Position numbers and translations under genes: made by a program. Positions 12,244 through 22,516 of a stretch of DNA of 64,000 nt are shown piece after piece. The stretch comes from Hirundichthys speculiger (lineage: Eukaryota > Chordata > Actinopteri > Beloniformes > Exocoetidae). The stretch's first letter is position 1; every line of letters begins with the position of its first letter. A model generated the notes under the pieces. The model was not told the origin of the DNA. It did not search any database and worked only from the letters and a program-made list of their open reading frames with translations. The stretch lies in the NCBI GenBank assembly GCA_018398805.1, contig JAGFBZ010001254.1, forward strand, positions 2,689,001 to 2,753,000, in the 5' to 3' direction.

Positions 12244-12773
12244 CCACGGTTACATGATGTTTTTTTTTAATTCGGAATTAATTATTCCGAATTAAATAAT
12301 TCAGAATTAAACTATTTTCCTTCGAGTTTACATGGAAATAGTCATTCCGAATTGAGGTTTACATGGAAAACAAGTTTGATCGGCTTTATCCAATTCCGCT
12401 TAAGGTCTGGGGGTTGGGAAGGGTTCTGATTGGATAGGGGGGCGGACGTCTTTACGTATTTACGTCTACCGGAAGAAAACAAACTTACTCGATTAGCAAC
12501 AACATGGAGGACTACATTATTAGCATCCTTTTTGGATTTGTTCTGATTTTATTTTTGAAGCAGTGGAATGAGTGTATACATGACCGTGGAATTATTCTAT
12601 TCAGGATTTAAAAGCAGAATAAACCAGCCACTTACTTCGGAATTAAGTTTAATTCAGAATGGACATTTTCATTCAGAATTAGGTGTTTACATGGTAATTT
12701 TTAATCATTTTAAATCGGATTTAATTTTAATTCTGAATTAAAGAGGAATTAAACTTCCCATGTAAACGCACTA
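12244..12773. mobile_element. Non-autonomous DNA transposon with subterminal repeats
   Basis: The two ends mirror each other around GTTACATG/CATGTAAAC. Both arms carry several inverted copies of a short AATTCGGAATTA/AATTCAGAATTA unit, and phrases such as 'tttacatgg' recur. The middle is GC-richer and encodes a short frame (12504-12611, 35 aa, starting MEDYII) that I cannot assign. The structure is that of a cut-and-paste element or MITE, possibly PIF/Harbinger-like. The exact termini and target duplication are unclear. Confidence 0.6.
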
Positions 12774-13348
12774 AATGTCAGTAATCTGTCTTCCTGTTTA
12801 GTGATTTTGATGTTGAATTTATTCTTCTATACTCAAATCTTTTATTTTTCCAATTCAAAAACACTCACCGCCCCACTGAACTGCTTTATTTAAACTGTGA
12901 CATTATAATAGCCTAATTTTTCCAGCTGTGTACTTCAGTGTGTGCAGGAATACTCTTTGCATGATGTTTGATTTGGGACTCTGCATCTGTTGTTGGTCTC
13001 ATTGTAGAGAGTAAAGGTGTCCAAGTGATGCTGGTCGAAAACACAAAGTCAGCTGTTTATAATGAGGTTTATGGCCTTTTTTTCCGCCTTGCAGTTGCAT
13101 AAAACGCACACGTACTGACAAGTCGAATACCTCTGCATGTAACAGCAGTGTTTACCCTTCAACATACCTTTTGATCGTTCAGAAAATTTGTTATGGTTTT
13201 GTACATTTGCAAATCATGCATATTTTGACAACTACTGTGCAGTCAAAACGTTGCACGCACTGCCTTGACCCTCCCCTGTTTTATGAGTGGCAGGGACCTC
13301 AGGTTGGGAACCTGAATAATCCTGACCTCACTTTGCTTCTGTCAGACA

Positions 13349-13438
13349 TAGGGATGCACAATAATTATTGGTGTGTGTGTCTGTCAGAAGTGTGGTGTCA
13401 GACAGCTTGCATTTTCTGTCAGGCAGCCAGATATTTTA
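13349..13438. repeat. hAT-like terminus plus 60-base repeated module
   Basis: At 13349-13371 is a hAT-type end resembling TAGGGATGCACAATAATTA. It is followed at about 13377-13438 by a module with three TGTCAG cores that recurs, with few differences, at 25130-25195. The module is not part of any element I recognise. A second hAT-like end begins immediately after it. Confidence 0.55.
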
Positions 13439-14571
13439 TTAGGGGTGCACACGATAATTATCGACCCGATAACATGAAATTATGACATAATTCCGATAAG
13501 TCTGATATCATGACAAACAGCCTCGATAACATATATATTTTTGTCAACACAGCAGTGCCTCACTCCCACTGAGACCTGAATAACCAGCAGTGAATATTAT
13601 GTTCAAGTGACGTCGACATAATCAGAAAATCAAGAATACCCCCTCATGCCAGAAAACAACTTAACTCTGTCATAGTTTTGGTAGTTGCTGACTTGAATTG
13701 ATATTCACAGTATTTTCCCACATGTTACACATAAGAAATAGAAAAGGCCGAAAGAACGACTAGCAACCGAGGGAACGGAGGACTTTACGTTACACCTTGA
13801 ATGCAGCCTGCAGCACAGCGCGCTGATGAAAACAATCAACATGGCAGCGATCGTATGGAACTTCTTTAAGGTTTCAGAAGAAGATAGTTTGCTGGTTATT
13901 TGTGACAAATGCTCCAACCTAATTCCACGAGGAGGGAAAAATAGCACAAGCTTTAATACATCAAACCTGATCAGCCATCTGAAACGTAACCATCGCTTTT
14001 GAAAGTTTTGAAATCCCGCTAACCTGAGCTAATGTGAGCTAACGGTAATGTGAGCAAGCCAGCAACAAAGAATTCACCGGGACGTACACACATCGGTGAG
14101 GCTTTTGAAAAATCCAAGAAATTTGGCAAGATGACCCACGGGCAAAGGTGAAATGGGTAGAAGGGAGAAATGTTTGAATCTAACTTATGTCAGTGCATTA
14201 ATTTTCTATGTATATTTACTTTTTGTAAACTTATGAAATGCACTTTTTCAGTTTGCAATTCTGATGCATATATTTCCATCAGTTCAAGGAGCCTTTATTT
14301 TTTTATATCAGTAAGTTATGCATCTTATTTAAGTTGATTTTAGATATCAAATAGGTTTGTTTGATAGCTTTACAAAAATGTTTGACAGGCTTGTCAATAA
14401 TTATTTGTCGGAAAAAATAAATATCAGTTCATTTAAAGAGTCAAAACTGTTTTTGGTTTTGTTCATAATATTGATGTAATGATCTTAGGTATATGTGTGT
14501 GTTATCGGTTATCGGTATCGGCCTTTAGGAGCTGAAAGTTATTGGTATCGGTTTAAAAAAAAACAGTTATC
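13439..14571 (+). mobile_element. Degenerate hAT transposon with ZBED-like coding remnant
   Basis: The left end (TAGGGGTGCACACGATAATT) is a typical hAT terminus with CGATAA subterminal motifs. The right side has repeated TTATCGG/GGTATCGG motifs ending near 14571, but the expected mirrored GTGCACCCC terminus is missing. Inside lie a BED zinc finger (13841-14002) and, at about 14058-14150, a linker-like frame containing EAFEKSKKFGKM, as in ZBED-type hAT transposases. The catalytic RNase H-like domain and the dimerisation domain are absent. This is a dead copy lodged in gdpd5 intron 1. Confidence 0.7.
13841..14002 (+). pseudogene. BED zinc-finger fragment of a hAT transposase
   Basis: An open frame of 53 residues starts MAAIVWNFFKVSEED. 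It has the BED-finger pattern: aromatic WNFF near the start, CDKC at about residues 25-28, and H-x4-H (HLKRNH) near the end. BED fingers bind DNA at the ends of hAT elements. A stop follows four bases after the last His codon block, and the rest of the transposase is deleted, apart from a short linker remnant further on. It is called a transposon pseudogene rather than a host ZBED gene. Confidence 0.7.
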
Positions 14572-15839
14572 GTGGAGGACGGTGGGCTGCGGGGGCTGAG
14601 TTTATGTCGCTCACATATTTACTCATACATTTGGTACTTGGTATGCAACTTGCACTGTAATGCAGTGTGCTGTTTTTCTGAGAATAATTTTCCATGCCGA
14701 TCTTTGGTATTGTGAAACAAACAAAGGCTTCCTCACATTTACAGATGCAACAGCTTGTTCCAGATAGAAATAGTCAATATGCATCTGGCAGCATGTCACT
14801 CCCTCAAGCTTGAAGAAGGTCATAAGCTCAGCAGTTCAGCCTGATGCAACACTGTTTATTGCAGACTCTCTTCTGTCTTAAACATTGATATTTCCGATGC
14901 ATACCAGATGATGACCCACAGTTTTTGTTGAAATGTCAAATAACAGCCTGCTTCAAGAGGGATACAGAGAATTAAGCAAACCTCCGTTCCCCTGTCTCAC
15001 TTTAATTGTACAGGTTAACATTCCAAAGCTAAATGCTGTTATTTTTACTCAGAGGAACACTGGGGGCTTTGGTTTGCTGTCTTTGTGAGTTTGCAACTTG
15101 AGCTCTGTTCAAAAGCCAGCGCTTAGACAAACTGGGTGGTGGAGTTATTTTGTTGAAGTTGAGGTTTCCCTTTTTAAAAAAAAAAACATCCGTATACCTC
15201 ATCTGAATAATGAATCTACTTGTTTTTGTTCCCATCAGAAGACTGCACTACAGCATCCCAAGACTGATCTCTTTTGTTGAAGAAATGTAAATTTTATAAA
15301 GAGAGTGACTTGTTGATATATTAAGTGCATCAGGTCTTACCATTTTACCCTTGCGTAAAAACCGGTTCGGTCCCTTTTTGTGTAATCATCACCATAGTAG
15401 AAGTAAATAAGCCACATGTTTACTTCAGGAAAAAGCTCATTTTCTCTAAGACCACCATTATAGCACCTGCTTGTCTGACCCGACTTTCCAAGTCCAGCCT
15501 GCAGCCAAAGTAGACGAGAAGGATCGGTGTGATATCAACACACAGATGGTGGTGCAGGGCCCTCATGCAGGCGTACAGATGGTACCTTTTTTAAAGTATG
15601 CTTGTCTAAACCATTTCTCATCCCTCTTAACCTGAGGGGGGGGGAAAGGAAAACGGCGGAATATTCCGAAGCAGTCAATGCCAGTGAAGTGTTCATTTGC
15701 CCATGAAACATCACAGTTTTTCCCAAGTCTTTGCTGCCATGTGTGTCTTTATTTGTTTGCTACTCTAGGCCAGAATACACAATCTGAGGTTTTCAAAGCG
15801 CTTCAGTTGTTATTTTGTACCATTCTTCCAGCAAATGTC

Positions 15840-16760
15840 TCGAGGTAAGAAAAAAAATGAGGGGTCATAGCTGGTGCATTTTCCATTTTAAAAATTCCCC
15901 ACAGTGGTGAGGATTGGACTGACAGCAGACCGGTATCTGTACCCTCGTTGCCTTCAGCCAAGCCTTTCTAATGTATTCAGAATCTGTTTTTTTGCATTTT
16001 TGCCCTGAAAAATGCATGGCCAACCCTGGAAAAGATGTCATCCTAAAGGTGGTATATGTTGCTAAAGAATTTTAATTAATGTTCTTTTCTGCGATAATGC
16101 TGCCTTCACAGAAATGTAAACTACATTTGCCAAGAGTACTGATCCAACCCCATCCCATCAGAGCCTGGCTTTCTGACACTGCATAGCACTTTTTGTACCT
16201 GCATACAGCACCCATTTCTTCCAAAGGGGGAAAAAAAACAAGATCTTAGAATACTGATTTGTCTGACCACGGCATACATTTACACTGTGGTGGTTCCCTT
16301 CAGATGCTGCTAAGCCCAGATATTTCAACTTCACCCCTGCAAAATGTCGAGACTCCTCCTTTGCAGGTTATATCAGCTATTGATGGAAATTTGTATTGAT
16401 GAAGTACCAAATCTTTTAATTAAATAATAAAATGTTGAAGGATTAATATGTCAATTCCTAATATCTTTTCTTTGGGGACCATTGTTTTTTTTTTTTTTTT
16501 TAAGTTTCAATGATTTTCTTTGTTGACAGGGTGAAGATCCTATGCCCTTCTTTGCTGCTCAGTGACTCAGTCTTTCATAAATACTACTTTTGGACCATAT
16601 CATCATTACAATAACCTGTTAACGTCACCTTCTCAAATTGGTTAGCCCAACATATTATTTTATAATGTGTTTGAGATCTGAAATGCAAAAATGTTGACAA
16701 GAGAAAATGTGGGGATCCATATTGTCCCAACTTTTCTCTGATTTTTAGTGTAGCAATTAC
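15840..16760 (-). mobile_element. Old copy of a widespread teleost DNA transposon (copy A)
   Basis: Scattered matches, in order, to a transposon very common in fish genomes: 'gccttcacagaaatgtaa', 'accccatcccatcagagc', 'gatttgtctgaccac', and an end resembling 'ttgtcccaacttttctc'. The last is close to the usual 'tgtcccaactttttt' terminus. Divergence is heavy and no coding frame survives. Related copies lie at about 44920-45560 (same orientation) and 46010-46640 (opposite orientation). Family assignment is from memory. Confidence 0.5.
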
Positions 16761-16999
16761 AAATGCAATTAAAAATAGAAGGCCTCTTATGAAGACACTG
16801 GATTTATATCACTTGCTATGGTGATGTGTATTATGGTTGTATGGTTCAAGCAAAATGGTAACATCCACTTAGTATACAGATGATTGTTAAAGTCTGTTTT
16901 ATTGAGTAAGTGAAACCACATTTTTACCCAGTTTACTTTAAAATCTAGCTGGGATTTATGGATTCTTGTCAGCTTGAAACCTTGTGCCATCGTTATGGA

Positions 17000-19900
17000 A
17001 ACTGACATTTGTCTCGAGTGTTTTCATAAATGTCTGTCCTTGTAGCTGCAGACATTGATATTCTTTTTTTGGCATTCTCATTTGGTGCTCTGAGTTCCCT
17101 TTCATTTTACCAGCAGATACAGGTGTCCAAAATAGCATGTTTTACAAATGTTGATGAGCAAGCCATACCAATATGTCTTACACAATAGTCGGCGTGATCC
17201 TGTCATAAAGGGGATAATTACTCAAAGCTTCACGCCATCAGCAGCATAAACAGTGGCTTGGCAGATGAGAGGTTAGTACCACCAGCTCACAGAAGGACGT
17301 TGCTGAGTTCAAATCCTTCAAAGTTATCAATTAATTAATTTATTTGCAGGCTTCCTTTTCCACCAATACAACATTCATGTCACAACACTGAATATATTCA
17401 CATTAGATCTGCAGTGTCCTATTTTCAGCGTTCAAATGATGTCCCAGAAACAGTTTAATTACAGCACCTAAAACGGTACCTTTTTAAAGTCACCAATGAA
17501 GAACCCCAACTGAACACTGAATCTCACTCTTTACAGTGTATTTACAACCAAATATAAAAAATGAGAGCAGTATCTCCACACAATTACTTGACCCACTTAA
17601 AGCCTCGTTTCCCAGTGTTGCACTGCATTGGCGGATTTTTGCTTCGCTTATTCTCCATTGTTTAGCTCCAATAATGGAAGTGAATGATGGTAACACTGCT
17701 CCCTACTCCTGCTTTCAGTGTTTTTAATTTGAATATACTGATGGACTGTGATTATATTTTTTTCCGCTTTCGGATTATTGTTGACCCATATTTTGTCAGA
17801 TTGATAGGCTGTCAGTTTAAAGAGCAGAGTCAGATAATGGGGGTGTCCTCCCCCAGCTCTACCGAAAGGTTTTAATTCTGTTAGTTGCTGCTTTCAGCCA
17901 GCTTCAAAAATAAAAATTCCTTGCATTAATTCTTCCTTTTCTCGTTGTGTAGTGAGATTCACCTTCTTCAGAGAACTGTGTTAATCTACTAGCTTGTTAC
18001 ATGCATGCAAAGCTTCTTTTGTTTTTTGTTTTTTTTCTGTTTGTATCAAAACATGCTCACAGAAATGTATACATGTTTGGATCAATGTAAATAAGATTAG
18101 ATGTTTTTGTTATTTCTTTTTAATTCAGTATCTTTCAAAGGTTACAGCAGCCTGTTTATATAAACATGGTGACTTGGATTTAAAATATATTCAGCTGTTT
18201 AGTGTTGAAGACATCATCATTTTCTTTCAGTGTATATATTTCTAAAGGTGCTATTGAGATGAAATCTTTGCCAGATGTTAACAGCATATGCAATCCAGAC
18301 ATGCAAAGAAGTCAAACCGCAGATGTCCATAAATTAAGTTGTGTGTAATAATGTGAAATGACATGAAGAAAGGGAGCTGTAAAAATGCATGGAAAGCCAA
18401 CACACCTGTTGAAATCAGTCAGTAATTAGAAAGCAATCCTGCCTCTTGTCAGTGCAAATTAATATCAGGTGGTTCAGTCTCAAACATTGACGTATAAAAT
18501 GTCTCATTTCCAAGGTGTTACCCAAGAAACATCTCATGATAGGTAAAAGCAAGGAGATCTTTCAAAAAGATTTCTTAAGTTTTTTGCAAAGATTTCTAAC
18601 ATATGGTCAGCTTCAAAAAATATTTGGTTGACTTTTTGACTTCTTTTTTTTTTTTTTTTAGACAGTTTGATAAAGAAATACTTTACACAGCTTTGTCTGG
18701 AAGAAACAATATTACAATATTTTCTTCAGTATTGCAAATCGCGTTTCTTCCTGCTAGAAGTGTTAGCTTTCACACTTGTAGACAAAGGTGCACAGACACG
18801 TAGGCCATTTCAGAGTTTGTGATAGGATGCAGAGTGATGGGGCTCAAAGAGTTGGGAACTATAGGTTGTGACTTTTACTTTCCCTTGGTTTTTACCCGAG
18901 GATTTAACAGGGTTTTATTTTGTATACAAAACTGCTTAGCCTTTTATACAGTCAATTCTTGGCAAGTCGGAACGTGTCACAAGAGTTTCTGTTGTACCTT
19001 TTACCTCTAACACTCTTTAACAGTCAATGGCTCTTGTCAAGATTTACATTTTACCTCTCCTCACATACTGCATCTATTAATCTGCGTATGTGCCGTTAAA
19101 AAAAAAAAAGTCAACTAGAAATATGTTGTTTCACTTAAGTTATTGGATAAAATGTCTGGATCACATTTTTTTTCTTTAAATTTTATCATTGTGTCACCAA
19201 TCTAACAATATGTCAAAAGAAAGTTTATTTCACCACACTACTAACTGCCATTTTCCCACACAATAATGACTTAATAGTCATAATTTTTTTTTATATCTTA
19301 CATTGACTGTTCTAAACACTGTCTGAGTCTTGTGCTGCATGCTTATCATGCTTATCACTGGAAGTAAAACAGGGTTTACATGAAAATAAGCACCAACAAT
19401 GTTTTGTTTATGTTAAACACACCATATCAAGAATACTGTCTGAGGGACAATGTTTTTGTCATGACTTAATTTTCAAGTTTGCCGAGGCTCTATAGCAAGG
19501 TGTGTCTACTGAGCCAGCCTTAATGGATAAGACATAATGAATGATCCGTCATAACGTTTGTTATCAAATAGGATTTCATATCATTGAAATCTGACAGGGC
19601 TTGGAAGCAGATTAATTTGTCCAATATTGTTATGTTTACAATAAGTTATTCCATATTGTTTTTATATTTATCAAACTAATAGCTGTGTTATCACGGTCTT
19701 AATTTCAGGCTTTGCATGTGTGTGGATGAAATAGATAAATAAAAAGTGGCTCTTTTAGACTAATGTAATTTTTGGCTTGGAGATCTCAGTTAAAGGTCAA
19801 ATAAGAGAGCACTTTTTGGCAAGTATGCTCAGTTCTTTTGTTGAGAAGTGCTGCCATTATCTGAAGAACAAGATAAAGAATTGTGTGTATGAGAAAACAG

Positions 19901-20500
19901 TAACAGATTCAATTATGAGCAACAGTTGTGTTACCTGAATTTTATTGTGCACACTTTGACAACAGAGTGATGTGGCAGCTGTGTCTTTTTCTAAGAAATA
20001 AGATCTTTAATAATGTTTTATTTCTCATTATTAGATTGGCCTTTGGTCTAGGTTCTGTTTCTGATCTCCTTCAGTTACCTGGTCAGAACAAGTTTGATTG
20101 GAAACTGCTGAAGCATTTCCTCCCCCACAGACTGTTTTTCTCTTGCTGTGCTTTTGATTGAAGGAAATGAGGCAGCAGAAAAGAAAATGACATAAGCTGT
20201 TTACGGAGGGTTTAAACACTCATCGTTTTTTCTTGTTGTTCACCCTAGTTCAGACACCTTGTGACAGTAATGAATTCAAGCTTGCTTCCCTTGTGGAAGT
20301 TTTGATCACTTGTTGACTCGTCATGTTGAGGTAAATGACATGTGGCAGACAGGCATGACAGGACAGGATGAGGATATGCGGGTTGACACTCTACATTTAT
20401 CCATTATAAATCTGATATGCAGCTGAAGATGAGGAAAGAGGGCTTTCCTGACTTTGAGTTTACTAACTCGACAAATCCAGGTTTCAACCTTTGTGGCTCA
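17000..20500. other. gdpd5 intron 1 interior, nothing recognised
   Basis: AT-rich intronic DNA with T and A homopolymers. Reading frames are short and unsupported, and I recognise no exon, RNA gene or transposon terminus. Confidence 0.5.
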
Positions 20501-20521
20501 GTTGCCATTCCTGTGTCTTAA

Positions 20522-20917
20522 AGGTGGGGTGGGTGTTGTTTTTTTGCAACACTTTTTACAATATTGCCTGAAAACCTTTTCACATTTCCATTGCACCCAC
20601 TGAAATAAAATGTTTGCAAAAAAAACTAAACATTTTGGTCCAGTCTAGAGGGTATAATCAGAGAAAAACTCTGACCAATCAAAAAAGTGATCATCACTAT
20701 TTTGATTGGCTGCCTAATACGTCCATCAAATATCACCCCTCCCTCCCTCCCTCCCTATGGTTCATGCAGTCGTGAATCATGTGAAGGCGTGGTTTTCGAG
20801 GGGTGAGCTGAAGAGGAGGAGGCGGAGCCTTTGGGAGGAGGGAGGGAGTGTATATTTTCAAAATCTCACTTGAGTTGGATTGCTGGAACCGTTTTTCAAA
20901 CAACACCTACTCCACCT
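20522..20917. mobile_element. MITE with ~20-base inverted repeats and TTAA target site
   Basis: A 396-base element. The left end starts AGGTGGGGTGGGTGTTGTTT and the right end is its near-perfect inverse (AAACAACACCTACTCCACCT). Both ends abut TTAA (20518-20521 and 20918-20921), the target duplication used by Kolobok and piggyBac elements. It contains a (CCCT)n stretch near 20740 and encodes nothing. The close match of the two ends suggests moderate age. Confidence 0.8.
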
Positions 20918-21562
20918 TTAAGGAGTTGTACTAGTACCACTTTCTTCACCTGCTGCGGTCAGAGGTGTCTCATTATTATTGGAAAAAAGCAACAGTTTAG
21001 CTACTAAGTCTTGGATGAATATGAATTATTTGATACATTCTTTCAAATGAATAATTTTCAGTTAATTTATTTATCTTGTATCTTGCTGTAAGCTGCCCTG
21101 TGCAATATTAACATGTGATTTTTTTTTTTTTTTTTTTTGTTTGACTGCTTTTAACTTGTTAGGGCAGGTCAAGTCATCAACTTGTTATCCAACTATTTAT
21201 CATCCTATGACGTATTGAGTATGTTGGTTGTTGATCTGCTTTATTAACTTGCTGGGTGTTTTTCTTTTTTTTTATCTTCTATATATCTTCTTGCACTTCT
21301 AATGCACCTTCAGGACTGTACCCAAGACAAGTTACCCTTTGGGAGAGTAAAAATTCAATCTCATCATTGCAGTTTGGTCGTCATAGGGTCATATTTTAGT
21401 CTTTATGCATTTTAACTGGGTGGATGAGGCTGATAACTAAGAAATGGATAAGGCACAAACCTCCAACTTGAAGGAGACAGTTTGTAGGTTCAGCACTGCT
21501 CTGCTGAAATAGCACTGAAATTTGATGTGAAATCACAAGAATGTTTGTTGTCAAGTTCGCTG

Positions 21563-21752
21563 CCTTGTTAGTTCATTTGCTTCTCCGGTGGCTTAGTGGC
21601 AGTACTTACACTTGTCACGTAGGAGGTCCAGGTTCAAATCCCGGTTAAGTCGGGAAGGGCATCCCGTGTAAAAGTTTAGCCAAATCAGCCATGGAGATTA
21701 TTCCATCCTATGGCAACCCTGGATAAGGAGCACCCGAAACAACAAGAAGTTA
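21563..21752 (+). mobile_element. tRNA-derived SINE with target-site duplication
   Basis: The 5' part has pol III promoter boxes: an A box at 'ggcttagtggc' and a B box at 'ggttcaaatcc'. The 3' part ('gggaagggcatcc ... gtaaaa ... ccaaatca') matches the LINE-related tail common to several fish SINEs. The element is bracketed by a 16-base direct repeat (21547-21562 and 21753-21768) with one mismatch, the mark of LINE-machinery insertion. This is not a functional tRNA gene. Confidence 0.8.
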
Positions 21753-22194
21753 GTTGTCAAGTTCACTGTAATTTAATGGGATATGAGATTATTGTCTTTG
21801 AGCAGGTTGTCTGTCTTTGGCTCTCTCATATCTCTCACTGATATGAGTTGAAAATTGGATTTGAACATGTTGCAACATAAACCAGACTTTTCTGTAACGA
21901 CAGTGGGGCGTTTCTGTGTCCCAGACACACATCCAATGTCTTTTGAATCTCCAGACTTTAGGAGGGAGTTGATGACTTGCAACGTTATTTATCCGAAAGC
22001 CTACCAATAAATCTGGTACTCAGTGGTAGACAAAATTTAGAATCTTCAAACCCATTTTCTTTCATTTTCTGTTCATTTATCTAGTGAATTGGAATTTACT
22101 AAATTTTGTTTTATTAATTTGCCCTTTAAAAAAAAAAAGACAGTGATATATTACTGTTAATGCACTCCTCATTGGGATTCCTGGCAGTAAGCCT

Positions 22195-22516
22195 CCAGGG
22201 GCTTCAATACATCCTGAACGTCACTGCCAGGATCCTGATGAGGGTGTGGAAAACCCAACATATTATACCCATTCTCCATACCCTTCACTGGCTTCTGGTT
22301 AGTTTCAGGATTGAATATTAAACTTGTATCCTGACCTGCCAGTGTCTCTATGGCAGCTGATCACATTTCACAAACTGACAATATTATAATAACACAATGA
22401 TAGCGCTGGATGCCAGGCAGCTCCTCAAGTACACCAGACTGGACTGTACTGAAACCTGAATTTCCCCCTTGGGGGATCAATAAAGTATATTTGATTTGAA
22501 TTGAACTGAATTGATA
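22195..22516 (+). mobile_element. 5'-truncated L2-like LINE fragment
   Basis: Translation of 22200-22330 gives the conserved C-terminal reverse-transcriptase region of L2/CR1-type LINEs: LQYILN, TARIL, then HWLLVSFRIEY, where functional copies have LHWLPV and FRI. It is followed by stop codons and a tail with 'ttgggggatcaataaagta', typical of these LINEs, and an AATTGAA-rich end. It is a dead insertion in gdpd5 intron 1. Confidence 0.75.

Noticed and set aside
21590..21660. tRNA gene
   Set aside because: The A and B boxes belong to a SINE: the cloverleaf is not intact and a LINE-type tail and target duplications are present.
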